DNA from: Streptomyces sp. DH24
Lineage (GTDB): Bacteria > Actinomycetota > Actinomycetes > Streptomycetales > Streptomycetaceae
Length of the DNA: 64,000 nucleotides
Reading direction: 5' to 3'
NCBI RefSeq assembly: GCF_029813775.1
Contig: NZ_JARVKW010000022.1
Coordinates: forward strand, 59,237-123,236
Within the stretch, counting starts at the first letter, position 1, and the number at the start of each line of letters is the position of its first letter. Under the pieces are notes generated by a model. It was not told the DNA's origin and searched no databases. It saw only the letters and a list, made by a program, of their open reading frames with translations. Of this stretch, positions 52,261-61,091 are shown piece after piece. The position numbers and the translations under genes are program-made.

Positions 52261-52569
52261 ATGCTCTTTGCGGCCGACGAGGGAGACATCAACACCATCA
52301 TCGGCGGGATCGCTCCGGACTGGGGCCCCTTCGGCAGCCTGGGCAACGAGGCCAAGGTCATGATCGAAGTGGTCATGGCGGTCGCCATCCTCATCTGCCT
52401 CGGCATCGCCATCTGGGGCGCCGCCAAGCAGCGCATCGGCGCCACCGCGCTCCGCGACACGTTCAGCGCCGAGCAGGGCAAGGGCCTCATCATCGCGGGC
52501 CTGACCGGTGTGTTCATCATCGGCTCACTCGGCACGCTCTTCACCATCGTGTACGGCATGGCCGTGTAG
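52261..52569 (+). CDS. Small two-span membrane protein of T4SS-like cluster
   Basis: A 102-aa protein with two spans (about residues 33-53 and 78-98) separated by a polar loop with GAAKQRIGATALRDTF. The layout is like VirB2/TrbC-type pilin or DUF-type small membrane subunits of actinobacterial conjugation clusters. I chose ATG 52261 with AGGGG ten bases before; GTG 52252 is in frame. First of a run of seven plus-strand genes that resembles S. coelicolor cmdABCDEF (SCO4126-4131), recalled from memory. Confidence 0.8.
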   Translation: MLFAADEGDINTIIGGIAPDWGPFGSLGNEAKVMIEVVMAVAILICLGIAIWGAAKQRIGATALRDTFSAEQGKGLIIAGLTGVFIIGSLGTLFTIVYGMAV

Positions 52570-52640
52570 CGACGGCACGTCCGGTTCCTCCTCCCACCCC
52601 ACACGCCCGTCGTGCCACCGACTGAGGTTGCGTCTCCCTG

Positions 52641-52754
52641 ATGCCGAGTCACCACACCGCGCCCGCGCAGGACCCAGCGCGGCTACCGTCGTACCGCGAG
52701 GGATTCCCGCACGAGGTGTATCCGTTCGACGTCGAGGGGGCGTACGCGGCATGA
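52641..52754 (+). CDS. 37-codon coupled gene in the T4SS-like cluster
   Basis: A short frame ATG to TGA: MPSHHTAPAQDPARLPSYRE, then GFPHEVYPFDVEGAYAA. Its stop overlaps the next gene's ATG as ATGA (52751-52754), the same coupling seen elsewhere in the cluster. The sequence is soluble, His/Pro-rich at first and aromatic/acidic at its end, unlike a random frame. GAGG lies about 14 bases before the ATG, so initiation may be weak. It may be a small subunit or only a coupling leader. Confidence 0.55.
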   Translation: MPSHHTAPAQDPARLPSYREGFPHEVYPFDVEGAYAA

Positions 52755-53581
52755 GTCCCGGTGACGAGCACGAGGCCTCCGGCGGTTACGGCGGCACGGG
52801 CCAGACACGCACCCGGCTGCCCGACGCGGGCGGCGACGTCTACGGCGGCGCCCGGCGGGGCGGCCGGTCGTCGTCCCGCAGCATGGTGACGGTCGTCGGC
52901 GTGATCGCCCTCCTCATCGCGGCGATCGCCTTCGCGAACCGCGGAGGAGACGATTCCGCCCCGAGCGAGACAACGGCCGACAAACCGGAAGCCGCCTCGA
53001 CGGCACCTTCCGGCCAACGTCCGGTGGAGTCGAAGAACGGCGGGATTCCATCGGGGTTCTCGCGTGACGGGCGGGGGGCGGAGAGCGCGGGGGCGAACTA
53101 TGCGGTCGCGCTGGTTTCCGCCGACATGCTGAAGCCCGCTCGGCGGACCGAGATCATCCGGCAGGTCTTCGTCGCCGACAAGCAGGCCGCGCTGGAGGAC
53201 AGGTTCAGCAAGGCGTACACCAAGGAGTTCCTGAACAACATCGGCCTGGACGAGAACGGCAACGCCGCCGCGGGCCGTACCTACGTGTCCCGCACCATGC
53301 CGATCGGCACCAAGGTCACGAACTACTCCGATGCTGCCGCGACCGTCGAGGTGTGGTGCACCGGGGTGTTCGGGACCGCGGGTGAGGATTCGACCAACCC
53401 GGTCAGCAGTGACTGGTTCACCATGACGCTGCGGCTTCGCTGGGCAGACAGTGACTGGAAGGTCGACAGCTTCTCCCAGAAGGAGGGCCCGGCGCCCGTC
53501 CCGGGCGACAACAAGGCATCCAGCGCCGACGAGATGGCCAAGGCCGTCGAGCAGTACGGAGGGTTTACGTATGCCCGGTAG
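52751..53581 (+). CDS. Membrane-anchored exported protein (VirB8/conjugal-subunit-like)
   Basis: A 276-aa protein with a Gly-rich cytoplasmic N-terminus, one span (SMVTVVGVIALLIAAIAFAN), a Thr/Pro linker and an extracytoplasmic domain of about 170 residues (SADMLKPARRTEIIRQVFVA; TYVSRTMPIGTKVTNY; WFTMTLRLRWADSDWKVDSF). The single-span plus NTF2-like outer domain layout is that of VirB8/TcpC proteins, though similarity is not obvious by eye. It overlaps the next gene by 11 bp. Confidence 0.75.
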   Translation: MSPGDEHEASGGYGGTGQTRTRLPDAGGDVYGGARRGGRSSSRSMVTVVGVIALLIAAIAFANRGGDDSAPSETTADKPEAASTAPSGQRPVESKNGGIPSGFSRDGRGAESAGANYAVALVSADMLKPARRTEIIRQVFVADKQAALEDRFSKAYTKEFLNNIGLDENGNAAAGRTYVSRTMPIGTKVTNYSDAAATVEVWCTGVFGTAGEDSTNPVSSDWFTMTLRLRWADSDWKVDSFSQKEGPAPVPGDNKASSADEMAKAVEQYGGFTYAR

Positions 53582-54899
53582 CCCGCGCCGCGTCCTCAAG
53601 ATCGCCGCTGCCGTCACTGCCGTACAGGTCACTGCCGTACTGCTGGCCACCCGAGCCGCCGCAGCACCGACGCCCTCACCCTCACCGACTCCGTCGGACG
53701 ACAACTGCGACCTCATCGTCGGCCCCGCCAAGGACTACTGCGAAAGCGAAGGCGGCGGCAGTCGGGGGCCCGGGGCCACCTCGCTCGACCCCACCGGCAC
53801 CGTCGACCCCCTGTCCTCCCTCGCCAAGGGCTGTGCCGACGCCGCCGCCTGGACCGTCGACAAGCTCAGTGCCGCCGTCGAGGACACCGCGGACGTCGAC
53901 TTCACCAACCCGACGTTCCTCCAGCAGTACGCCGTCGTGTTCGCCGCGTCGACGATCCTGACGCTGCTGCTGTGGCTGCTGGCCGTCGCCAAGCGGGCGG
54001 TGCGCGGCGTGCCGCTCACCACGGCGCTGTCGGAGGCCGTCGGCTTCCTGTGGCTCACCGTCCTGGCCTCCGCCTTCACGCCCCTGATCCTGTACACGAT
54101 CGTGTCGGCGACCGACGGTGTCACCGAGGTCCTCGCCAAGGCGACCGGCGAGCAGACGGACACGTTCTTCGGGACGTTCTCCGCCGCCCTGAAGAAGGGC
54201 GAGGACATCGGCGGCGGCCCGATCATGCTCATCGTCGTGTCGCTGGTGTCGATCGTCGCCGCCGGCGTCCTGTGGCTGGAACTCGTCATCCGCGCCGCCC
54301 TGCTCTACGTCGGCGCCCTGCTCGGCACCGTCGTCTACGCCGGGCTCGTCGACAAGAACCTGTGGGGCCACGTACGGCGCTGGGCCGGGATCATGATCGC
54401 CGTCATCCTCGTCAAGCCCGTCATCGTCATCGTGCTCGGCCTGGCCGGGGCGCTGTCCGCCGACGACGGGCCCGACGCCTTCTCCGCCGTCGTCTCGGGC
54501 CTGGCCATCATCCTGCTGGCCATCTTCGCGTCCGCGATGATCTACCGCTTCGTCCCCGGCTTCGGCGACGAGATCGCCGGCTCGCGCAACAACCGCCTGA
54601 TGCAGGGCGCCGAGAACAAGGCCGCCGCCGTCATCAGCTCCCCGGCGACCCTCGTCGCCCAGGGCATCAAGACGCACAGCTCCCGCGCGGACAACAACGG
54701 CCAGGCGAACTCGTCCACGCCCCGCCAGGCCAACCCGGCCTCCAGCGGCGTCGCCGCGCACAGCTCCCGCGCCTCGAACGGCGGCGGCTCCGTCCCCTCC
54801 GCCGCACCCGCGCCCCGCCAGGCCAGCCCGGCGAACACCCCGCACGCCAGCAACACCCGCAACAGCAGTACCAACCGCACGGGAGGTGAAGGGCGTTGA
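53571..54899 (+). CDS. Polytopic membrane protein (VirB6/TrbL-like)
   Basis: A 442-aa protein: signal peptide (VLKIAAAVTAVQVTAVLLAT), a Cys-containing outer segment with NCDLIVGPAKDYCESEGG, about six spans (residues about 115-340), and a disordered cytoplasmic tail with Ser/Arg/Asn repeats (IKTHSSRADNNGQ; VAAHSSRASNGGG). The arrangement matches VirB6/TrbL-like channel subunits. GGAGGG precedes the ATG. Its last four bases overlap the next TTG start. Confidence 0.8.
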   Translation: MPGSPRRVLKIAAAVTAVQVTAVLLATRAAAAPTPSPSPTPSDDNCDLIVGPAKDYCESEGGGSRGPGATSLDPTGTVDPLSSLAKGCADAAAWTVDKLSAAVEDTADVDFTNPTFLQQYAVVFAASTILTLLLWLLAVAKRAVRGVPLTTALSEAVGFLWLTVLASAFTPLILYTIVSATDGVTEVLAKATGEQTDTFFGTFSAALKKGEDIGGGPIMLIVVSLVSIVAAGVLWLELVIRAALLYVGALLGTVVYAGLVDKNLWGHVRRWAGIMIAVILVKPVIVIVLGLAGALSADDGPDAFSAVVSGLAIILLAIFASAMIYRFVPGFGDEIAGSRNNRLMQGAENKAAAVISSPATLVAQGIKTHSSRADNNGQANSSTPRQANPASSGVAAHSSRASNGGGSVPSAAPAPRQASPANTPHASNTRNSSTNRTGGEGR

Positions 54900-56455
54900 C
54901 GACCGAGTCCCACGTGTCCCATCCGGTCACGCCCCGCCGCACGTATCTGATCGGCCGCGCCCGGCCGAACGGCATCGTCGGCCGCAACCGCGAGTCCGGC
55001 GAGATCGCCCTGATCATCGCGGGCGCGTTCCTCGGCATGATGTGCGGGCTCCTCGTCCCCGTCCTGTCCCTGCGCATCGTGCTCCTGATGGGGTTCCCGA
55101 TGCTCGCGCTCGCCGCGGTCTACGTGCCGTACAAGCGCCGCACGTTCTACAAGTGGTACGAGATCAACCGCAGCTACAAGCGGACCCTCCGGCAGGGCGC
55201 GACGTACCGTTCCTCCGTCATGGAGGCCGGCACCCGGCTCGACGGGCGGGAGGTGGAGGTCGGCCCGCCGCCCGGCATCGGCCGCATCACCTGGCTGTCC
55301 GCGCCGTTCGGGCCGGACGAGATCGCCGTCCTGCTGCACGCGGACCGCAAGACCGTGACGGCCGCCATCGAGATCGAGGGCCCCGGCGTCGGCCTGCGCG
55401 ACTCCGAGGACCAGGAGGCGCTCGTCGACCGGTTCGGCACGCTCCTGAAGCACGTGGCGAACGGCGACGGCTTCGTCACCCGCATCCAGATGCTCGCCCG
55501 CACCCTGCCCGCCGACCCGGACGCCCACGCCAAGGACGTCGCCGTCCGCGGCGACGACCGGGCCCCGGCGTGGCTCCAGCAGTCGTACGACCAGCTCCAG
55601 TCGATGGTGTCGACCAGCAGCGAGCAGCACCGCGCGTACCTCGTCGCCTGCATGCACTACACGCGCGAGCTCGCCGCCGAGGGCCAGGCCATGGCCCGGG
55701 CCGCCCGGCCGCTGGGCGGCCGCAAGCTCGACCGGGACGCCGGTCTCGCGGTCGTCATGGCCCGCGAGCTGACCGACATCTGCTCGCGGCTGCAGGAGGC
55801 CGACATCCGGGTCCGCCAGCCGCTCGGCCAGGGCCGTCTTGCCTCCCTCATCCACTCGATGTACGACCCGGACCACCCGATCGACCACATCCAGGCGATG
55901 TCGCAGCGCAACGCCTGGCCGGCCGAACTCGACGCCATGGAGCCCACCTACCTCCAGGCGAAGACCCGGGAGTCCGCCACCCGCGCCCCCTGGTGCCACG
56001 CCACCGCCTGGGTCAAGGAGTGGCCGATGACCCCGGTCGGGGTCAACTTCCTCGCACCGCTGCTGGTGCACACGCCGGACGTGATCCGCACCGTGGCCGT
56101 GACGATGGACCTGGAGCCCACCGAGGTCGCCATCGAACGCATGCTGACGGAGAAGACGAACGACGAGGCCGAGGCGTCCCGCGCCGCCAAGATGAACCGC
56201 ACCGTCGACCCCCGTGACATCGCCGCCCACAACCGCCTCGACCAGCGCGGCGAGGACCTCGCGAGCGGCGCGGCGGGCGTCAACCTCGTCGGCTACATCA
56301 CCGTCTCCTCCCGCTCCCCCGAGGCCCTGGCCCGCGACAAGCGGACCATCCGGGCGTCGGCCGGGAAGTCGTACCTGAAGCTGGAGTGGTGCGACCGCGA
56401 GCACCACCGCGCCTTCGTGAACACGCTTCCGTTCGCCACCGGCATTCGAAGGTAG
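54896..56455 (+). CDS. SCO6880-family T4SS-like protein (PrgI/VirB3-VirB4 N-terminal type)
   Basis: A 519-aa protein with two adjacent spans near residues 38-85 (EIALIIAGAFLGMMCGLLVP) and a large cytoplasmic domain (ITWLSAPFGPDEIAVLLHAD; MHYTRELAAEGQAMARAARP; PWCHATAWVKEWPMTPVGVN). It fits the SCO6880 family that always precedes a VirB4-like ATPase in actinobacteria and probably is that enzyme's split N-terminal part. TTG start overlaps the previous stop. It is 14 bp before the ATPase gene. Confidence 0.85.
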   Translation: MTTESHVSHPVTPRRTYLIGRARPNGIVGRNRESGEIALIIAGAFLGMMCGLLVPVLSLRIVLLMGFPMLALAAVYVPYKRRTFYKWYEINRSYKRTLRQGATYRSSVMEAGTRLDGREVEVGPPPGIGRITWLSAPFGPDEIAVLLHADRKTVTAAIEIEGPGVGLRDSEDQEALVDRFGTLLKHVANGDGFVTRIQMLARTLPADPDAHAKDVAVRGDDRAPAWLQQSYDQLQSMVSTSSEQHRAYLVACMHYTRELAAEGQAMARAARPLGGRKLDRDAGLAVVMARELTDICSRLQEADIRVRQPLGQGRLASLIHSMYDPDHPIDHIQAMSQRNAWPAELDAMEPTYLQAKTRESATRAPWCHATAWVKEWPMTPVGVNFLAPLLVHTPDVIRTVAVTMDLEPTEVAIERMLTEKTNDEAEASRAAKMNRTVDPRDIAAHNRLDQRGEDLASGAAGVNLVGYITVSSRSPEALARDKRTIRASAGKSYLKLEWCDREHHRAFVNTLPFATGIRR

Positions 56456-56469
56456 GGGCTGAGGAACAC

Positions 56470-57882
56470 ATGCGGGATCCGCTGTCCGTCCTCACGGACG
56501 CCTTCACGTCCTTCCTGTTCGGGAAGGTCGAGACGACCAGACTGCCGGTGCGCACCTCGACGGGTCAGGCCCAGGCGGTCTACCTGCCGACGGCGGCCCC
56601 CGGCCTGGGCGACTCGGGCGTCATCATCGGCCGCGAGGTCTACTCCGGGAAGGGCTACATCTACGACCCCTTCCAGCTGTACGGCCAGCAGCTCCCCGCC
56701 CCGCACTGGCTCGTCCTCGGCGAGTCCGGCAACGGCAAGTCGGCCCTGGAGAAGACGTACGTCCTGCGCCAGCTCCGCTTCAAGGACCGCCAGGTCGTCG
56801 TCCTGGACGCGCAGGGCGAGGACGGCGTCGGCGAGTGGAACCTCATCGCGCAGGAGCTCGGCATAACGCCGATCCGGCTGGACCCGACGGCCGCCCTGGA
56901 CCACGGCATCCGCCTCAACCCGCTCGACCCGGCGATCACGACGACCGGCCAGCTCGCGCTGCTGCGCACCATCATCGAGGTCGCGATGGGGCACGGCCTG
57001 GACGAGCGCTCGGGCTTCGCCCTCAAGGTCGCGCACGCCTACGTCAACGAGACCATCGTCGACCGCCAGCCGGTCCTCACCGACATCGTCGAGCAACTGC
57101 GGCACCCGGAACCGGAGTCCGCCGAGGCGATGAACGTCGACATAGACGACGTACGCGCGTGGGGCCTGGACGTGGCGCTGGTGCTGGACCGGCTCGTCGA
57201 TGGTGACCTGCGCGGCATGTTCGACGGCCCCACGACGGTCGGCATCGACCTGGACGCGCCGCTGATCGTGTTCGACCTGTCCCACATCGACCGCAACTCC
57301 ATCGCCATGCCGATCCTCATGGCGATCGTCGGCGTGTGGCTGGAGCACACCTGGATCCGCCCCGACCGGAAGAAGCGCATCTTCCTGGTCGAGGAGGCCT
57401 GGCACATCATCAACAGCCCGTTCGTGGCACAGCTGTTCCAGCGGCTGCTGAAGTTCGGGCGCCGCCTCGGCCTGTCGTTCGTCGCCGTCGTGCACCATCT
57501 GTCCGACGTGGTCGACGGCGCGGCGGCGAAGGAGGCCGCGGCGATCCTGAAGATGGCGTCGACCCGGACGATCTACGCCCAGAAGGCCGACGAGGCACGG
57601 GCCACCGGCCGGGTGCTCGGCCTGCCCCGCTGGGCCGTGGAGATCATCCCGTCGCTGACCCCGGGCATCGCCGTCTGGGACGTCAACGGCAACGTCCAGG
57701 TCGTCAAACACCTGATCACCGAGGCCGAACGCCCCCTGGTCTTCACCGACCGGGCGATGACCGAGTCGTCGGACGACCACCTGACGGACGACGCCCTGCG
57801 CGCCGCCGAACGGGAGGCCGAGGAGCGGGCGGCGGCCTTCGTGGAGCAGCACATCGGCGACTCCGAATCGACGGTGGCGTAG
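56470..57882 (+). CDS. VirB4/TraC-like ATPase (CmdB-like)
   Basis: A 470-aa motor ATPase. Walker A is GESGNGKSALEK near residue 84; Walker B is RIFLVEEAWHIINSPF; the sensor region reads GLSFVAVVHHLSDVVDG. It lacks the N-terminal VirB4 domain, which the preceding SCO6880-type gene seems to supply. In S. coelicolor the equivalent membrane-located ATP/GTP-binding protein (CmdB, recalled) affects septation, chromosome condensation and antibiotic output. GAGGAAC precedes ATG 56470. Confidence 0.9.
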   Translation: MRDPLSVLTDAFTSFLFGKVETTRLPVRTSTGQAQAVYLPTAAPGLGDSGVIIGREVYSGKGYIYDPFQLYGQQLPAPHWLVLGESGNGKSALEKTYVLRQLRFKDRQVVVLDAQGEDGVGEWNLIAQELGITPIRLDPTAALDHGIRLNPLDPAITTTGQLALLRTIIEVAMGHGLDERSGFALKVAHAYVNETIVDRQPVLTDIVEQLRHPEPESAEAMNVDIDDVRAWGLDVALVLDRLVDGDLRGMFDGPTTVGIDLDAPLIVFDLSHIDRNSIAMPILMAIVGVWLEHTWIRPDRKKRIFLVEEAWHIINSPFVAQLFQRLLKFGRRLGLSFVAVVHHLSDVVDGAAAKEAAAILKMASTRTIYAQKADEARATGRVLGLPRWAVEIIPSLTPGIAVWDVNGNVQVVKHLITEAERPLVFTDRAMTESSDDHLTDDALRAAEREAEERAAAFVEQHIGDSESTVA

Positions 57883-57895
57883 GGGGAGGACGGAC

Positions 57896-59497
57896 GTGAG
57901 ACCGGACGATCACCGAGACCGGCGACGGGACGGCCAGGGCGGCATCCCCGACGGCCTGCTGATCGGCATCCTGGCGTTCCTCCTCGGCATGACCCTGCTG
58001 GTGTGGACGGCCACCGGTCTGGCCGGGCTGTTCGCCCACGGCGCCTGGCCCGACGGCGTCACGTTCACCCGTACGCCCCTGGCCATGCGCCGGTTGATCG
58101 GCGAGCCGCACGACCTCGCGGGCGCCTGGCCGGACACCCCGGCGGCCCAGCTGTCGGGATACGGCCTGTTCTGGGGGCTGTTCATCGGCGAGCTGATGGT
58201 GCTGTTCGTGCTGACGGTGTTCGCGGTGGGCACGTGGGCGCGCTGGAAGGCCGTACGGCTGCGCAGGCGCGCGGAGCGGACGGCAGCGCCGGCGCCGGCC
58301 CCGCGGGAGACCGCCATCGCGGGCCCGCAGCAGCCACCGGTCCACCCGGAGACGGCCACCGCGGCCCTCACCCCGGCCGTGGAGCAGTCCCCCACCCCGG
58401 CCGTGGAGCAGGCCCCCGCCCCCGCCCCGCACGAGCTGCCCACCCCGCGCACGGCCCCCGGTCCCGCCCCCGCCCAGCCGTCGCCGGTCGAGCACACCCC
58501 GGCCCCCCTGTTCGCGGCGGCCACCGCGCCCCACCCCGCGGCGCCCTCCTTCGACGCCGCATCCGGCACCGGCCGGGAGAACGTCCTCGTGGGCCCGAAG
58601 GACGCCCGCCGCGCGACCGCCACCACCGCCGTGCACGACGCGGTCGGCCCCGCCCTCGTCGTCACCTCGAACGCCGCCCTCTGGGAGGACACCAAGGACG
58701 CCCGCACCAAACTGGGCCCCGTCCTCCTCTACGACCCCACCCACCTCTGCGACACCCCGGCCCGCCTCCACTGGTCGCCCACGGCGGGCTGCGAGAACAA
58801 GCAGACGGCAGCCGCCCGCGCCGCCGCGCTCCTCGCCCCCGTCCGCCCCACCGCCAAGATCGACCAGGCAGTGAGCGACACCGCCGAAACCCTGCTGCGC
58901 TGCCATCTGCACGCCGCCGCCGTCGACGGCCGCACCGTCCGGCACGTCCACCGCTGGGCGCAGGGCACGCAGGTGCAGGACGCCGTACGCATCCTCCGCA
59001 CCAACCCCAAGGCGGCACCGGGCTCCGCCGGCGAACTGGAGGCCGCGCTCACCGCGCACCCCGAACGCCGCGACATCGCCCAGGAACTGACGAGCCGTGC
59101 CCTGGGCGCCCTCTTCACGGTCAACGTCCGCGAGGCGTGCAATCCCAACCGAAGTGATGCCCTCGCCCTGGATTCCTTCGTCCACGAAGGGGGCACGCTT
59201 TATGTGGTGGGTGAATCCATCGAGGACCCCAGGACGAACCCGGGCGCGATGCCGCTCCTGACGGCGCTCGTCGCAAGCGTGGTCGAGCACGGCCGGCGCA
59301 TGGCCGAACGGTCATCCTCCGGTCGGCTCGACCCACCACTCACCCTCGTCCTCGACGACGTGGCCGCCGTCGCTCCCCTCCCCCAGCTCCCGGAGCTGCT
59401 GGCCGACGGCACGGACCGCGGCATGCCGACTCTGGCGCTGCTGCGCTCCCGCGAACAGGGCCGCGCCCGCTGGCCGCACCACGACCTGCCCGTGTGA
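57896..59497 (+). CDS. VirD4/TraG-like coupling protein with degenerate Walker A
   Basis: A 533-aa protein with two N-terminal spans (GILAFLLGMTLLVWTATGLA; near 90-115), a long Pro/Ala linker (residues 125-220) and a TraG-like ATPase domain. The expected GxxxxGKT is replaced by VGPKDARRATATTAVHD, so nucleotide binding is doubtful. Motifs after it are kept: ALVVTSNAALWEDTKDAR, and Walker B-like LTLVLDDVAAVAPLPQLPEL. It ends early (HHDLPV) compared with conjugative TraG. GTG 57896 has GGGGGAGGA. Last gene of the cluster. Confidence 0.85.
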   Translation: MRPDDHRDRRRDGQGGIPDGLLIGILAFLLGMTLLVWTATGLAGLFAHGAWPDGVTFTRTPLAMRRLIGEPHDLAGAWPDTPAAQLSGYGLFWGLFIGELMVLFVLTVFAVGTWARWKAVRLRRRAERTAAPAPAPRETAIAGPQQPPVHPETATAALTPAVEQSPTPAVEQAPAPAPHELPTPRTAPGPAPAQPSPVEHTPAPLFAAATAPHPAAPSFDAASGTGRENVLVGPKDARRATATTAVHDAVGPALVVTSNAALWEDTKDARTKLGPVLLYDPTHLCDTPARLHWSPTAGCENKQTAAARAAALLAPVRPTAKIDQAVSDTAETLLRCHLHAAAVDGRTVRHVHRWAQGTQVQDAVRILRTNPKAAPGSAGELEAALTAHPERRDIAQELTSRALGALFTVNVREACNPNRSDALALDSFVHEGGTLYVVGESIEDPRTNPGAMPLLTALVASVVEHGRRMAERSSSGRLDPPLTLVLDDVAAVAPLPQLPELLADGTDRGMPTLALLRSREQGRARWPHHDLPV

Positions 59498-59512
59498 CGC
59501 CCACGCCCGGGA

Positions 59513-60076
59513 TCACCCCCGTTCGAGGACGAACTCCAGCTCCCGCTCCCCGTCGGCCTGCGGCAGCGACACGACCACACCGCTCGGCACGAAACCCGCC
59601 TTGCGGTAGAAGCGCTGCGCCCGCTCGTTGTCCTCGTGCACGATGAGCCGCACCCGCTCCGCGCCGCGCCCCCACGCCCACTCCAGACCGGCGTCGAACA
59701 GCGCCTGGATCAGCCCGGTCCCCCGGTGCTCGGGCCGCACGAACACGCCCACCACGTGCCCCTGCCGCCGCTCGACGGCATGCCCGGCCCAGTCCGTCGT
59801 CCCGGCCTCCTCCAGCAGCACCGTCACCGTCCCGGCCCAGCTCCCGTCCGGCGCCTCGCCGATGAACTGCCGCACCCCGGTCGACCCCTCGCCCGACCCG
59901 GCCGCCCGGTCCTGCCAGAACGCGTCGGCCTTGGCCGCGGCCTGCTCGTACGTCTCCAGGAAGGCCAGGTGCGCGACCGGATCGCGCAGCGCGGCCAAGC
60001 GCAGCTCCTTCACGGCACGCCACTCGTCGGCTCGTACGGAGCGGATCACATAGTCCCCGGGGGTCGTCGTACTCAT
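59513..60076 (-). CDS. GNAT family N-acetyltransferase
   Basis: A 187-aa GNAT enzyme with the acetyl-CoA loop VVGVFVRPEHRGTGLIQALF and the C-terminal LIVHEDNERAQRFYRKAGF. Typical of single-domain acetyltransferases for small amines or protein N-termini; substrate unknown. I chose ATG 60076 (MSTTTPGDYVIRS). Convergent with the coupling-protein gene (15 bp between stops) and divergent from the ABC exporter. Confidence 0.88.
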   Translation of the reverse strand: MSTTTPGDYVIRSVRADEWRAVKELRLAALRDPVAHLAFLETYEQAAAKADAFWQDRAAGSGEGSTGVRQFIGEAPDGSWAGTVTVLLEEAGTTDWAGHAVERRQGHVVGVFVRPEHRGTGLIQALFDAGLEWAWGRGAERVRLIVHEDNERAQRFYRKAGFVPSGVVVSLPQADGERELEFVLERG

Positions 60077-60170
60077 GCCGGCCACCGTAGTACCGGGGTA
60101 CCACCGCGCTCACCTGGAATACGGCCCACGGCCCGACGCCCGACGCCCCCGCACGGCCGAGCATCGAAGC

Positions 60171-61091
60171 ATGATTACGGCTCAGGGACTCACCAAACGC
60201 TACGGCGACAAGACCGTCGTCACCGACCTGTCGTTCACCGTGCGGCCCGGCACCGTCACCGGTTTCCTCGGCCCGAACGGCGCCGGCAAGTCCACGACGA
60301 TGCGGATGATCCTCGGCCTGGACGCCCCCACCCGCGGCCACGCCACCGTCGGCGGCCGGGCCTACGCCGGCCACCCCGCGCCCCTCACCGAGGTCGGCGC
60401 CCTGCTGGAGGCCCGCTCGGTCCACCCCGGCCGCACGGCCCACCACCATCTGCGCGCCCTCGCCCTCACCCACGGCATCCCGCGTAGCCGGGTCGAACAC
60501 GTCCTGGGTCTCACCGGGCTGACCGAGGTGGCCGGCCGGCGGGTCAAGGGCTTCTCCCTCGGCATGGGCCAGCGGCTCGGCATCGCGGCGGCCCTGCTCG
60601 GCGACCCGGCCACCGTGGTCCTCGACGAGCCGGTCAACGGCCTCGACCCGGAGGGCGTGCTGTGGATCCGCACCCTGCTGAAGTCGCTGGCCGCCGAGGG
60701 CCGTACCGTCTTCGTCTCCTCGCACCTGATGAGCGAGATGGCCCTGACGGCCGAGCACCTGGTCATCATCGGCCGCGGCCGGCTGCTCGCCGACACGACG
60801 GTCGCCGACTTCGTCCGGCAGTCCGGCGCGGGCACGGTCAGGGTCGTCACTCCCGAGGCCGACGCCCTGGTCCGGCTGCTCACCGCGTCCGGCGCCGACA
60901 TCACCTCCGAGGCACCCGGGACGCTCCGGGTCGCGGGACCGGACGCCGAGCACATCGGACGCACCGCCGCGGCCCACGGCATCCCCCTCTTCGAACTCAC
61001 CCCCGGCAGAGCGTCCTTGGAGGAGGCCTTCATGGAGCTCACGCGCGACGACGTGGAGTTCACCGCGACCCTGGAAGGAGCCGCAGCATGA
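60171..61091 (+). CDS. ABC exporter ATP-binding protein
   Basis: A 306-aa ATPase of the DrrA/CcmA-like class. Walker A GPNGAGKST, signature FSLGMGQRL, Walker B VVLDEPVNGLDPEG, His switch FVSSHLMSEM; a C-terminal extension of about 90 residues (ELTPGRASLEEAFMELT) is usual for drug or antibiotic exporters. It overlaps the permease gene by four bases. The operon ends with its own two-component system, so a lipid, peptide or drug exporter is likely. Confidence 0.93.
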   Translation: MITAQGLTKRYGDKTVVTDLSFTVRPGTVTGFLGPNGAGKSTTMRMILGLDAPTRGHATVGGRAYAGHPAPLTEVGALLEARSVHPGRTAHHHLRALALTHGIPRSRVEHVLGLTGLTEVAGRRVKGFSLGMGQRLGIAAALLGDPATVVLDEPVNGLDPEGVLWIRTLLKSLAAEGRTVFVSSHLMSEMALTAEHLVIIGRGRLLADTTVADFVRQSGAGTVRVVTPEADALVRLLTASGADITSEAPGTLRVAGPDAEHIGRTAAAHGIPLFELTPGRASLEEAFMELTRDDVEFTATLEGAAA

